From assembly GCF_003667525.1 (NCBI RefSeq), contig NZ_RCUW01000017.1:1-36830 (forward strand): DNA of 36,830 bases, written 5' to 3'. Both the position numbers and the translations under genes were made by a program. Positions 1 through 9,200 of this stretch are shown piece by piece (positions within the stretch are counted from its first letter, which is position 1; each line of letters starts with the position of its first letter). The stretch is from Mycetocola_B reblochoni. GTDB taxonomy: Bacteria; Actinomycetota; Actinomycetes; Actinomycetales; Microbacteriaceae. Below the pieces are notes generated by a model. That model made no database searches and had not been told where the DNA came from. It saw nothing but the letters and a program-made list of their open reading frames with translations.

Positions 1-2749
1 GCTGCGGATTCATCAGATCGTAGTTCAGCCTGACCGAACCCTCATTGCCGTAATGCGTCTCGACGTAATCCACCCGCCCGTCCGCATTCGTGTAGAACGT
101 GCCACGACCCTCAACCGCATAAACACTGTGCGGGTCAAGGTCCTGGTCGGCGAACGGCTTCTTCGGCGAGTTCCACTCCACGGAATGCTGTGGCCAGCCG
201 TCCGACCCCTCCGGGCGGCCGGCCGGGGGCTCGAAGCCACCCGACTGATGCGACTGCTGACCGCCCAGATCCAGGCCGCCGTCCCCTGCGTCGGGGCGAG
301 CAGACGCCCCCAGGTCGAGCGAGGCGTCGGGAGAGCCGGTGCCATGCGTCACGCCGAGGTCCATGCTGACATCCGCTCCGGTGCCGTGCGGGGCAGCTGC
401 TGGGCTGATGTCCGCGTCCGCTCCATCGCCGTGGGCCGGGGTGTCAGCACCGTCCGGGCGTGTGGCGGCGTCGGGCGTTGCAGAGGCGGTGTCGGCTGAA
501 TGGCTCGGGCCGGTGGCGTCACCGTGCGCAGCAGGCGTCACCCCGTCACCGGGAGCGCCCGCGTCAGCGGAGTGCGCGCTGCCCGCCGTCTCGGCGTGCA
601 CCGCGGCGTCAACACCGCTGCCGAGCACATCGACGTCGGGCGCACTGGTGTCGACGGGATGACCCGCACCGTCCGCGGCGCTCGGCGCGTCTGCGGAACC
701 GTCGACGACGCGCACCTCCGCATCGGCTGCGGGCCGGCCCGAGCCGTCACCCGCCGCGACCGGGTGCGCGGAACCGCTTCCCTGCGCAGACGCGTCAGGG
801 GTGGCGCCTGTCGGGTTCGACGCATCGGGGCTCGGCCCGTCCGCTGCACTGTGCCCGTCACCGGCCGGGGCGTGACCGCCCTGAGCGGCGTCGCTCGACG
901 CCGGGGACGAGGGCGCATCCGGGGACGAGGGCGACGGTGCCTCGGTCGAGGATCCAGACGACACCTGCGACTCGGGAGACACGGAGGACTCAGGAGAGAC
1001 GGACGACTCAGGAAAGACCTGCGACTCAGGAGAGACCTGCGACTCAGGGGAGACAGAAGACTCAGAAGAGACAGAAGACTCAGGGGAGACCGCGGACTCT
1101 GTCGAGACGGAAGACTCGCTCGACACCGAGGATTCCGTCGACGCGTTGGACGTCTCGGAGGACGCAGCGGACGGTGCAGCGTCGGTCGACGGAGCTGACG
1201 ACGCGGCCTCGGCCGTCGGGACGGAGCCACTCGCCTCGCCCCCCGAACCGGCGGGCTGCGTCGTCGCCGAGCTCTGCGACGCGGGCGACTGCGTTGCCGA
1301 ACCGGCATCGCCGCTCGCGCTTGCGCCGCCCGACGTCGTCCCCTGAGCACCGGAACCCTGCCCGCCCGACGCCTGACCGCCCGTTGCGGCCGAGCCGGTG
1401 GACCCCGGCGCGTTCACCAGCGAGGAGGCCGAGGTCGGCCCCGTGCTCGCCGGCGTCGGGGTCGCGGTCGAACCGCCGCCCGGCGTGCTCCCACCGCCCG
1501 GCTTGGCGCGGCCGCCGCCGGGGATGATGGAGGAGACCAGTCCGAGCGCGATGTCGCGCCCGTCCGTGGCCTGCAAGCCCTGGCCGGACGTCACCACGGA
1601 GAAGCCAACACCGCCCGCGGTCGACAGCCCGCCCTCGAGCAGGTTCTGCCCGACGTTGCTCAGCGGCGAGTTGCCCTTGAACACCACACGCGACACGGTC
1701 CCCGCCCCCACCCCGGGGATGAAGCTCAGGGCGGCGGTCGACGTCAGGCTCTGCGGACCGGCGTAGTACCCGAACGCGTCCGGGCGGCGGAACACGTTCT
1801 CCCCGCCCTGCACGGCGACGCTCGCGATCGTGCCCTTGGTCGCCTCCGCCAGAGCCTTCAGGCTGGCGGCGATCGCCTTCGACCGGCTCATCACCGTCTG
1901 GATGAGGTCGCGGATCTTGTTCGCCCAGCGCAGGATGACCGCGGCGATGCGCGCGCCGGCGAGCACACCCGTCAGACCGGCGGTCACGGCCGAGAGCAGC
2001 AGCCCGATGCCGGCGGTGGCAGCGATCTCGGCGGCCATCTTGCCGAGCGCCCAGAGGATGTCCTCCCGACCGGCGTCGATGTGGTCGGCCACCTCGATGC
2101 AGGCGGCTGCGACCGCGGCGGCCGTCGTCGCCGCCTTGGCGATGCGGTCGCTGACCGAGCTCGCGACGGCCGTGATGTTCGGCTCGTGCGGCAGCTCGGA
2201 GGCCGCGACGCTCGGGATGCTCGCGTCGATCTCCGCCGCGAGGGGCGTCACGTCGCCCTCGAACGCCTGCCAGGAGTCCGCCGCCTTGCGCAGCTGCTCC
2301 GGGTTGCCGTTCGGCCAGCTCAGCGCGATCAGCGCGAGCACGTGGTCCATCCACTCGCCGAACTCGCCCCAGGGCGAGTCGGGCCACTCGCCGAAGGAGT
2401 CGGGGATGGACAGGCTCGGGTCGCTCGGGGGTACCGCGGTGGAACCGGGCGACGCCGCGCCGGTGGCCGCCTGACCGGCCGCGGTGTAGCCGTCAGCGGT
2501 GGCCGCCAGGGCGACCGAGAGGCCGCCGATGCCCGCGGCGCCGCTGAGGATGTGGCCCCTCGCGTTCTCGGCCGCGGCATCGATGGACGCGGCCAGCTCG
2601 ACGCCGAGCTCGTCGCTGCCGGACATGCCCTGACTGCCGGACAGCGCGGACTCGAGCGAGGCGATCGCCGTGCTGAGCCGCCCGTGCATCGCCTCGAGAG
2701 CCGCGGCGTCCGCGGCGACCGTGGACGGAGTGAGCCGTACCGTCGTCAT
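1..2749 (-). CDS. CpnT-like WXG100 polymorphic toxin, 3' end outside window
   Basis: Probable type VII-like secretion effector; at least 916 residues are visible and the C-terminus lies left of the window. Residues 1-100 are helical and Ala/Ser-rich. Around residue 143 the motif WPNGNPEQLRKAADSW begins a domain resembling the CpnT-like N-terminal WXG100 fold, with hydrophobic helices to about residue 330. A long Ser/Pro/Gly/Ala/Asp-rich linker follows, with ten acidic hexads. The last visible 60 residues (VYAVEGRGTFYTNADGRV, then NYDLMNPQ) resemble the linker just ahead of DNA/RNA non-specific endonuclease toxin domains. The ATG at 2749 lies 19 bp after the preceding WXG100 gene, behind a weak AGGGG. 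The catalytic residues are not visible, so nuclease activity is inferred from the linker. Any immunity gene would be expected further left. Confidence 0.8.
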   Translation of the reverse strand, partial: MTTVRLTPSTVAADAAALEAMHGRLSTAIASLESALSGSQGMSGSDELGVELAASIDAAAENARGHILSGAAGIGGLSVALAATADGYTAAGQAATGAASPGSTAVPPSDPSLSIPDSFGEWPDSPWGEFGEWMDHVLALIALSWPNGNPEQLRKAADSWQAFEGDVTPLAAEIDASIPSVAASELPHEPNITAVASSVSDRIAKAATTAAAVAAACIEVADHIDAGREDILWALGKMAAEIAATAGIGLLLSAVTAGLTGVLAGARIAAVILRWANKIRDLIQTVMSRSKAIAASLKALAEATKGTIASVAVQGGENVFRRPDAFGYYAGPQSLTSTAALSFIPGVGAGTVSRVVFKGNSPLSNVGQNLLEGGLSTAGGVGFSVVTSGQGLQATDGRDIALGLVSSIIPGGGRAKPGGGSTPGGGSTATPTPASTGPTSASSLVNAPGSTGSAATGGQASGGQGSGAQGTTSGGASASGDAGSATQSPASQSSATTQPAGSGGEASGSVPTAEAASSAPSTDAAPSAASSETSNASTESSVSSESSVSTESAVSPESSVSSESSVSPESQVSPESQVFPESSVSPESSVSPESQVSSGSSTEAPSPSSPDAPSSPASSDAAQGGHAPAGDGHSAADGPSPDASNPTGATPDASAQGSGSAHPVAAGDGSGRPAADAEVRVVDGSADAPSAADGAGHPVDTSAPDVDVLGSGVDAAVHAETAGSAHSADAGAPGDGVTPAAHGDATGPSHSADTASATPDAATRPDGADTPAHGDGADADISPAAAPHGTGADVSMDLGVTHGTGSPDASLDLGASARPDAGDGGLDLGGQQSHQSGGFEPPAGRPEGSDGWPQHSVEWNSPKKPFADQDLDPHSVYAVEGRGTFYTNADGRVDYVETHYGNEGSVRLNYDLMNPQ
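959..1138 (-). repeat. Ten 18-bp repeats encoding acidic Ser/Pro hexads in the effector linker
   Basis: Ten consecutive hexads of the form (P/S/T)-E-S-(S/Q/A)-V-(S/F), such as PESSVS and PESQVS, are encoded by near-identical 18-bp units. They sit in the middle of the effector and form a flexible, acidic spacer between the secretion domain and the toxin end. Copy number probably varies between strains through slippage (inference). This is coding sequence, not a CRISPR array, because the repeats have no spacers. Confidence 0.85.
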
Positions 2750-2768
2750 TGCTGATCCCCTGTCGCGG

Positions 2769-3080
2769 TTATGCGCTCAGCTGAGCCTTGAGCTGGGACC
2801 ACATCGTCTCGAGTCCCTCGATTGTCTGGTTGTAGGCGTCCTCGGCGACCGACGCCGTCTCGAGCAGCCCCTCCGCCCCGACGCGGAGCGCCTCCGCCTG
2901 GGCGGCCCACGACTCGAACGCCGTGATGAACGCGTTCAGCGCCGGACCCTGCCACGTGCCGGGAAGGACGTAGGCGAAGCCGCTCGCGCCGTCGCGCAGC
3001 GCGGAGCAGTACTCCACCAGCTCTCCGAGCTGGCCGACGAGGGCGTTGAGCTCCTCCGTGACCGCGAGCTGTTCAGGCAT
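2769..3080 (-). CDS. WXG100-like protein (103 aa)
   Basis: Small helical-hairpin protein of the WXG100 (ESAT-6-like) class. The motif WQG lies at residues 43-45, midway between two predicted helices, and the length of 103 residues is typical. The C-terminal YxxxD/E secretion signal is not evident: Tyr83 is followed by Ile at +4. It therefore probably travels as a dimer partner rather than as the signal-bearing subunit. The ATG at 3080 overlaps the end of the upstream WXG100 gene by 8 bp, and the effector starts 19 bp downstream, so all three are probably co-translated. The likely role is partner or chaperone for the adjacent effector (inference from position). Confidence 0.8.
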   Translation of the reverse strand: MPEQLAVTEELNALVGQLGELVEYCSALRDGASGFAYVLPGTWQGPALNAFITAFESWAAQAEALRVGAEGLLETASVAEDAYNQTIEGLETMWSQLKAQLSA

Positions 3081-3618
3081 TCTCCGCCGCCCTCTGCTCG
3101 GCTGCCCTCTGCTCCGCCGTCGGCGATGTACGGCCGGAGGGGGCCGAACCGCGCGCCCGCTGGCCGGCGACGCCCGGACCGGTGAGCAGGCCCGTGCTCG
3201 CGGCGGGGCGCTGCTCCTCGTCCAGCTCGTCGCCCTCGGGACGCTCCGAGGCGACCAGTCCCGCGCTGACCCGCCGGCCGACGCCGCCGGAGATGCCCTG
3301 CGAGACCGTGCCGACGGAGCCCCGCTCCTGCACGAAGCCGCCGCCGAGCCCGGAGTCCGTCGAGGTGTACTGCCCGCTCGCGGCGACCAGCTGGCCGGAG
3401 AGCGCGGACAGCGTGGCGCGCAGCGCCGCCGCCTGGGCCTTCCAGTCCGTCCACGACGCCTGGAACGCGTCGGAGTCATCGCCGTTCCACCCTGAGCTGA
3501 CGACGCGGCTCACGGTCTCGTCGACGGACGTCACGTTGGTGTCGAACACCGTGCAGGCACCGTCGAGCAGCGACGCGACGTCGGCCAGCGACTCGACTCG
3601 AACTTTGAACTCAACCAC
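3073..3618 (-). CDS. WXG100 protein with extended C-terminal tail (181 aa)
   Basis: Residues 1-88 form a standard WXG100 hairpin with WNG at 44-46. The YxxxD signal follows at Tyr84-Asp88, exactly where type VII substrates carry it. About 93 further residues follow, Gly/Glu/Arg-rich and low in hydrophobics, ending in repeated EQRAAE. The usual family length is about 100 residues, so the tail is an addition. The start is taken as GTG at 3618, 10 nt after GAGGG; no ATG upstream fits the conserved family start. It lies 47 bp after the canonical WXG100 gene and overlaps the next by 8 bp. The tail could be a small cargo domain or an interaction tail; nothing in it was recognised. Confidence 0.75.
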   Translation of the reverse strand: MVEFKVRVESLADVASLLDGACTVFDTNVTSVDETVSRVVSSGWNGDDSDAFQASWTDWKAQAAALRATLSALSGQLVAASGQYTSTDSGLGGGFVQERGSVGTVSQGISGGVGRRVSAGLVASERPEGDELDEEQRPAASTGLLTGPGVAGQRARGSAPSGRTSPTAEQRAAEQRAAENA

Positions 3619-3640
3619 AGCAACCGATCCCTCGTGCTGA

Positions 3641-3655
3641 CGCCGCCGGGCGGCG
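3641..3655. terminator. Short GC hairpin between the first two WXG100 genes
   Basis: CGCCGC-CGG-GCGGCG gives a perfect 6-bp stem with a 3-nt loop in the 47-bp gap after the leading WXG100 gene. There is no T-tract. It could act as an attenuator or 3' mRNA stabiliser so that the small leading substrate is made in excess over its neighbours. Function is inferred from position only. Confidence 0.35.
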
Positions 3656-3665
3656 AACGGACTAC

Positions 3666-3959
3666 TTAGGAGCGGAAGGTGCCGGCGATCGACTGCTCGG
3701 ACTCGTCGTATGCCTGCGAGGCGCGGTTGAGCAGCTCGCTGATCCCGGTCAGGGACTCCTTGAGCTGGATGGCCGACTGGTCCCACTGCGAGTACAGCTC
3801 GTTGAAGCTCTCGGACGCAGCACCGCCCCAGTCGGCGCCGACGAGGCCGTCGACCAGGCCCTTGAGGTTCTGCAGCTGCGACTCGATCGACTGCGATCCG
3901 GAGCCCAGCTGAGTGGCGACGGCGGCGAGCGACTCGGAGGTGACCTTGATTTCAGCCAT
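3666..3959 (-). CDS. WXG100 family protein, EsxA-like (97 aa)
   Basis: Canonical ESAT-6-like secreted protein and likely substrate of the FtsK/EccC ATPase encoded at 6279-10658. It has 97 residues, WGG at 44-46 in the helix turn, and a C-terminal YDESE (Tyr84 to Glu88) matching the YxxxD/E export signal. The start ATG at 3959 follows AAAGGGA at good distance. It is the first gene of a four-gene minus-strand run ending with the large effector. As the lead gene it is expected to be the most abundant, and may form homodimers or pair with one of the two following WXG100 proteins. Confidence 0.93.
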   Translation of the reverse strand: MAEIKVTSESLAAVATQLGSGSQSIESQLQNLKGLVDGLVGADWGGAASESFNELYSQWDQSAIQLKESLTGISELLNRASQAYDESEQSIAGTFRS

Positions 3960-4089
3960 GGGGGTTCCCTTTCACGTGGAGACTCTGCGAGCTAAGGGGA
4001 AGCGACTATCGTCCCCCGAGCGATGGTCCTGCACCACCCATCCGGGTGACAACGAACAGGGTAGCAACGCGCCCGCCGCCGCACTAGCT

Positions 4090-4419
4090 CTACCAGCCGG
4101 GAAGCGCAACACAGGCCGTGGCCAGCAGCGCGATGCCCCTCGACTGATCGGTGAACGCGGCCCACGCCGCCGAGGCGTCGCCGCGGTCGGCCGCCTCGAT
4201 CATCGCGCGGATGCCCTCGCCGCCGTCGGCGACCCAGCGCCGGTAGGCCTCCTCGGGCACGCCGTCGTCGCCTCGCTCCAGGATCGCCTGGAGCGCCCTG
4301 GCCTCCGCACCGAAGCGCTGCAGCGCCGCCGGGTTGACCTGCGCGGGGATGCCCACCTCGATCATGGTGAGAACGTGCTGCCTGGCCTCGTCGCAGCGTT
4401 CCGCTCTGACGTCCGTCAT
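4090..4419 (-). CDS. Small helical hypothetical protein (109 aa)
   Basis: Not recognised. It is a soluble, Ala/Glu-rich, probably all-helical protein with a single early Cys and one near the C-terminus. It has no signal peptide and no membrane segment. The ATG at 4419 is preceded by GAGGAGCGGGGG, a strong ribosome binding site. It lies upstream of, and codirectional with, the WXG100 genes, but a gap of about 130 bp suggests a separate transcript. Position would suit a cytosolic chaperone or regulator of the secretion module, but this is only a guess. Confidence 0.6.
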   Translation of the reverse strand: MTDVRAERCDEARQHVLTMIEVGIPAQVNPAALQRFGAEARALQAILERGDDGVPEEAYRRWVADGGEGIRAMIEAADRGDASAAWAAFTDQSRGIALLATACVALPGW

Positions 4420-4566
4420 CGATCCCCCGCTCCTCGTCCGCCGGGGTTCCGCCCCGTGCGGCCCCGCACCGCGCCGCTCGCTGTGCGCCTGAACTATCGT
4501 AGGCGACGGGCTCCGCACGACGGCGGCCCCGTCGCCCCACTCCCCGCCCCGGCACGAGAGAGAGCC
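4420..4566. promoter_or_regulatory. Divergent promoter region with overlapping -10 elements
   Basis: TATCGT (4495-4500) on the plus strand and TACGAT (4496-4501) on the minus strand overlap, both fitting the actinobacterial TANNNT -10. They would give leaders of about 60 nt to the plus-strand membrane protein and about 70 nt to the minus-strand 109-residue protein. No convincing -35 elements were seen. Confidence 0.35.
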
Positions 4567-5307
4567 ATGACCGAGTACTCCGTCACCTACAACCCGACCA
4601 CGGTCGAGGACGCACGCGGCTGGTGCCTGAAGATCATCGGCATCGCGGTGGGCATCAGCGTGCTGTTCAGCGCCGTCACGCTGTTCTTCATCGCCAGCGG
4701 CCGCCCCTCCGTGTACCTGACGATCGCGACCGGCGTCATGTGGCTGATCACCCTCCTCGGCGTCCTGCCGGTGTACCTGTCCATGCGCAAGAAGCTGGCG
4801 GCGACGCTCGCGTCGGCCCAGCCGCTGATCCGCGTCGACGGCACGGGGATCGCCTACGGCGTCGTGCCGTTCACCCCGTGGTCCGGGATCGAATCGGTGC
4901 TGTGGACCGACAGGAGGGAGGCGCAGCGCCGCACCATCGAGCGCACGTTCTTCCTGTTCAGGGGGATGAAGCGGCTGAGCGCGCGTGCCACCGGCGAGGG
5001 CCTGGTCGTCGCGGTCGCCTACCGCGACGGAGCGGCCGCGCACGCCGCCGTCGCCGAGGACAAGCGCTGGGCGCTGCGCCGCTGGGGTGCCTCCTTCGAC
5101 GCCGCGCAGCCGTGCGACCTGCCGCTCTACCTGGACTCCGCGCTCACGCATGAGCAGATCGCCGGGTTCCGGTCCGCGCTGGAGTCCTTCGCCCCCGCGG
5201 GGGTCCCGATCCACGACTTCAGCAACGTCAAGGACCTCACCGTCCACCTCGCCGCCGAGTTCGAGCGGACCGACCCGAGGCGACGCCGGACCGCGCAGCC
5301 CGGCTGA
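4567..5307 (+). CDS. Two-TM membrane protein of unknown function (246 aa)
   Basis: Family not recognised. Residues about 20-43 and 50-72 are hydrophobic and predicted to span the membrane as a hairpin. The remaining 170 or so residues are probably cytoplasmic, mixed alpha/beta, starting with a short beta-rich stretch (LIRVDGTGIAYGVVPFTPW) that could be PH-like. The ATG at 4567 follows GAGAGAG. It faces away from the WXG100 operon and is followed after 104 bp by another two-TM protein of similar size and topology, so the two may act together. Confidence 0.75.
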   Translation: MTEYSVTYNPTTVEDARGWCLKIIGIAVGISVLFSAVTLFFIASGRPSVYLTIATGVMWLITLLGVLPVYLSMRKKLAATLASAQPLIRVDGTGIAYGVVPFTPWSGIESVLWTDRREAQRRTIERTFFLFRGMKRLSARATGEGLVVAVAYRDGAAAHAAVAEDKRWALRRWGASFDAAQPCDLPLYLDSALTHEQIAGFRSALESFAPAGVPIHDFSNVKDLTVHLAAEFERTDPRRRRTAQPG

Positions 5308-5322
5308 GCCGTCAGGGGCTCG

Positions 5323-5328
5323 TAGACT
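5323..5328 (+). promoter_or_regulatory. Candidate -10 element TAGACT
   Basis: TAGACT in the context CTCGTAGACTGG matches the actinobacterial TANNNT -10. It would start transcription near 5335, leaving a leader of about 77 nt before the ATG at 5412. No clear -35 was seen. Confidence 0.4.
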
Positions 5329-5411
5329 GGGGGGCGACGGCCCCGCGCGCACCCCGCGCGGACGGCCACGGCGCCACCGGGCCGTCCTGGCGCAGAACCT
5401 GGCGGGAACAC

Positions 5412-6155
5412 ATGAGCACACACCCACGCGGGGCGGCATCGCATCCGGTGCCGCGACACCCGGAACCCGACCGCCTCCCCGTCCACGGGACGGGCCGCCG
5501 CCCGCTCGAGGAGTGGTACCGGCAGCACCCCGAGGTCTTCCGCCGGGGTCGAGCGCCGCTGCGGACGATCGGCTTCACGCTGCTGACCGTCGTCGGTGCG
5601 CTGCTGACGGTGCGCGTCCTATCCGACCCCGACCAGGTGGCCCACCTGCTCTCCGGCAGTGGCGCGGACAGGCGGACGGGGATCGCCCTCGTCAGCGCGC
5701 TGGTCCTGCCGCCCCTGGCGACCCTGCTCGGGATCGTCGGGCTGCTGCGGTGGTCGAGCCGGTGGCTGCTGACGGCGAACGGCTCGGCCATGACGGTCGG
5801 GACGACGCGGCGGCTCGGGGCGGAGCGCGACACCGCCGAGGTGCTGGCGCTGGTCACCGGGCACGCGGGAGACCCGGACGGCTTCGCGGCCGCGCTCGAG
5901 CCGGTCAGGCACGACCCCGACGGCGCCCGCACCCTCGTCGCGGAGTCCAGCGCGGACGCGTCAGCCCTGGTCGCGCTCGTCTGGCGCCACGCGGACGACG
6001 GCAGGGGCTGGGTGATCGAGCAGCAGCCGGTCATGCTCACCGGCGACGACGCCTTCCCGGTGCTGACGGCGCTCCGCGACCACGAGAACGCCAAGGCCGA
6101 GGCCGCGAAGGCCCAGCGGCAGCGGACCGACGACGGGGACGACGCGGCGCTCTGA
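5412..6155 (+). CDS. Two-TM membrane protein of unknown function (247 aa)
   Basis: Family not recognised. A Pro/His/Arg-rich N-terminal segment of about 50 residues precedes two hydrophobic segments (about residues 51-70 and 92-118). A soluble C-terminal part of about 130 residues follows, ending in a charged helix rich in Lys, Ala, Asp and Arg. The ATG at 5412 is the only sensible start; the ribosome site (GGCGGG) is modest. The layout of short tail, membrane hairpin and soluble domain resembles the preceding gene at 4567-5307. It converges on the FtsK/EccC gene. Confidence 0.72.
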   Translation: MSTHPRGAASHPVPRHPEPDRLPVHGTGRRPLEEWYRQHPEVFRRGRAPLRTIGFTLLTVVGALLTVRVLSDPDQVAHLLSGSGADRRTGIALVSALVLPPLATLLGIVGLLRWSSRWLLTANGSAMTVGTTRRLGAERDTAEVLALVTGHAGDPDGFAAALEPVRHDPDGARTLVAESSADASALVALVWRHADDGRGWVIEQQPVMLTGDDAFPVLTALRDHENAKAEAAKAQRQRTDDGDDAAL

Positions 6156-6172
6156 GCGACGCCGCGCCGGTC
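6103..6172. other. Placeholder avoided: see hairpin entry at 6172-6200
   Basis: This entry has reversed coordinates and carries no separate claim; the hairpin it refers to is described in the next entry. Confidence 0.01.
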
Positions 6173-6203
6173 GGTGGCGCCCCGTCACCGCACGGGGCCA
6201 CCG
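6172..6203. terminator. Bulged hairpin between convergent genes
   Basis: CGGTGG, a two-base bulge and CCCCGT pair with ACGGGG and CCACCG around a 6-nt loop. The hairpin lies 17 bp after the stop of the plus-strand membrane protein and before the convergent FtsK/EccC stop at 6279. There is no T-run, as is common for actinobacterial terminators. Confidence 0.45.
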
Positions 6204-6220
6204 GCACGGCACCCCTCGGG

Positions 6221-6256
6221 GCGCGGCACCCGTCAGAGGCGCGGCACCCGTCAGAG
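6221..6256. repeat. 18-bp perfect tandem duplication
   Basis: The unit GCGCGGCACCCGTCAGAG occurs twice head-to-tail in the intergenic gap, with a partial third copy (GCGCG) after it. It is probably a slippage product; no function is apparent. Confidence 0.8.
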
Positions 6257-6278
6257 GCGCGTCGCGGCGTCGTCGGGC

Positions 6279-9200
6279 TCAGTCGAGCCGCGGCACCCTG
6301 ACCTCGGTCCAGCCGCCGCCGCGGAGCAGGACCCCTCCTCCGGCCGGTCGCCGGCCGAGCATCGCCTTGGGCACCGCCTGGCCGAGCACCTGGGTGCCGG
6401 ACACGGCGCTCGTCGGCGAAAGCAGAACGCCGACCCTGGCCTTCCGCGCATGGGCGAACGGACCGTTGTACAGCGTCGCCGCCGCCTCCAGCTCACTCGC
6501 GGCGGCGAACACCGCGCGGTGCGCGACGGCGTTCAGCGCCTGCTCCAGCGGGGTGTTCTTGAGCAGGTCCGCGTCGTCGACGATCACGGTCACGGTGCCC
6601 TCGGCCGGCAGCATCCCCATCACGGCGTTCACGTCGGTGTCGCTGGCGGTGACCGTCGGCACGCCGTGCTCGGCCGCCACCGCGAGGAGCGCGCCGCCGC
6701 GCGGGGCCACCACGAGCAGCCGCTCGCCCGCCAGCGCCCACTGCCGGCAGAGGACGGCGAGGGCCGTCGAGCGGCCAGAGCCGCGCGGCCCCACGACGAC
6801 GACGCCCCCGTCGAGCGGCCAGTCCAGCCGGAAGCCGCCGAGGCGGTCGCCGCCGACCGCGAGGAGCGGCCCGTCGGCGTCGCCGTCCGCCGACGGGAGT
6901 GCGAGCGCCTGCTCCAGCGCGATGCGCGTGGGAAGCGCGTCCACCCGGAACGGCCGGGGCACGGCGGGGTCGACGGCCTCGTCCCGCCGCCGCGCGGTCG
7001 CCACGCGCGCCGCGACCGCCTCGCCCTGCCCGGCGGAGCTGAGGTCGTCGGACAGGGTCGCCAGCTGGACGCTCGCCGACGCACCGCGCCGGAGAACCCG
7101 GCCGGGTGGCTGGCTGGTCGGCAGCTCGCGGATCATCACGCCCGCGGCACGGTAGTCGTTGACGTCGCGCAGCGGCAGCAGGTACTGCTCGTCGATGAAG
7201 CCCTGCAGCTTGTCCGAGAGCACGCCCCTGTCACCGGTGACGAGCACCCGGATGCCGACCGACGGACCCTCGCGCAGCAGCCGGAGCACCTCGTCGCGCA
7301 GCGCCAGCATCCGGTCGGGGTCGAGGGCGGCGATCAGCCGGTCCCAGCCGTCGATGCCGAAGACAAGGTAGGGCAGCCCCTGGCCGGACGGGACGCTGCG
7401 GCGCTGCTCGCCGATGTCGCCCGCGCCGACGGCGGCGAGCCGCTGCTGACGGTCGCCGAGCTCCGCGAGCAGGCGGGTGACCAGCCGCTGCACCCGGTGC
7501 AGCTCCATCTGGGTGACCACCGCGCCGCACTGCGGTGCCTCCGCGAAGGGCAGCAGCGCCCCCGTGCCGAAGTCGGCGAGGACGAGCTGCAGCTCGGAGC
7601 GATCGAAGCGCTCGATGAGCCCTGACACGATGGTGCGCAGAGCGCTCGTGCGCCCTGAGCGCGCACCGCCGATGAACAACAGGTGCGAGTCCCGCGCCAG
7701 GTCCCAGAAGAACGGGCGCTGGGTCTGCTCGGACGGGACGTCCTCGAGCCCGACGGCGAGCGCCGTCGGCGACGGGGCCCGCAGCGGCCGCGCCCGCTCG
7801 GCCAGCTCCGCGACGGTGACCAGCTCCGGCAGCGGCGCGAGCCACGGCGAGGGGTTGCGCCGCGCGCCGATCCGCGCCGCGGCGGCCTCCGCCAGGTCGA
7901 CGAGTGCACGGAGGTCGGTGTTGTCGTGGTCGGTGACCTGCGCCACCGCGACGGCGGGGAACCGGGGCGGGTAGCCGAGGCTCTGCCAGCTCAGCGGGGC
8001 GACAGGGGGGAGGACGCGCTGCAGCCTCTGGGTGCCCAGACGCAGCCCGGCGACGCGGGCGGTCTGGAAGGCGATCGGCGCGATCCCCGCGCCCAGCCGG
8101 ACGAAGCCGCGGCCAGGGGTGGCGGGGGAGATCAGGGACGCCTCCGGCGAGCCGAGCACGTCGGTGGAGTCGGCCCTGTCGGTGACCCTGAGGGCGACGC
8201 GGAGGTTCACGTTGGACTGCATCTCCGGCGTGATGACGCCGCTCGGCCGCTGCGTCGCCAGCACGAGGTTGACGCCGAGCGACCGCCCGACCCTGGCGAT
8301 GCGGACGAGGCCGTCGATGAACTCGGGCAGCTCGGTCTTCAGCTCGGCGAACTCGTCGATGACGAGCATGAGGCGCGCGAGCCCGCGCTCGGCGGCCTGC
8401 TCCGGGTCCTTGGCCCACGCCTGGTCGATGTCGCGGGCACCCATGTCGCGGAGCACGTGCTCGCGGCGGCGCAGCTCCGCGTCGAGCGAGGCGAGGGCGC
8501 GCTCGGTCTCCTGGGCGTCGAGGTTGGTCACCATGCCGACGGTGTGCGGCAGCCGCTCGCAGTCGGCGAAGGCGGAGCCGCCCTTGTAGTCGACGAGGAC
8601 GAAGTTGAGCGCCTCCGGACGGTTGGCCAGGGCGAGCGAGACGACGAGCGCCTGCAGGAACTCGCTCTTGCCCGACCCCGTGGTGCCGGCGACGAGCGCG
8701 TGCGGGCCGTCGGCGACGATGTCGAGGGCGAACTCGCCCTCCGCGGTGGCTCCGACGACGACGTAGGACTGCCGCGGCTGGTGCTCCCAGCGCGTGACGA
8801 CGGGGTCGGGGTCGTCCAGGTCGATGCCGAGCAGCTCGGCGTAGCGCACGCTCGTGGGGATGAGGGAGTCGTCGCCGTCGCCGGAGACGTGGCGGATGGA
8901 GCAGAGGCTGCGGGCGATGCGCTCCGCGCGGGGGACCGAGCAGCCGTCGAGCAGCACCGTCGAGCGGAACTTCTGCTGGGTCTCCACCCGGGCGAGGGAG
9001 CGGTCCTGACCGTCGACGGTGATGACGGTCCTGCCCTCCTCCGGCAGTCGTGACGGGTCGCTGTCCAGTGCGAGGACGTGGACGCCGGAGGCGGCACCGT
9101 CGCCGAGGATCCCGACCATGCCCGGCAGCGTCCGGTACCGGCGCGCGCCGTCGACGACGACGAGGACCTCGGACTGCACGGCCGCCCGGCGGCCGCCCTC

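Noticed and set aside
959..1138. Regular 18-bp repeats that could suggest a CRISPR array
   Set aside because: The units are directly adjacent, without spacers, and encode Ser/Pro/Glu hexads in frame within the effector.
6172..6203. The feature entry for this site listed with end before start (6172 to 6103)
   Set aside because: The coordinates were wrong; the correct hairpin is the entry at 6172-6203 and the other should be ignored.
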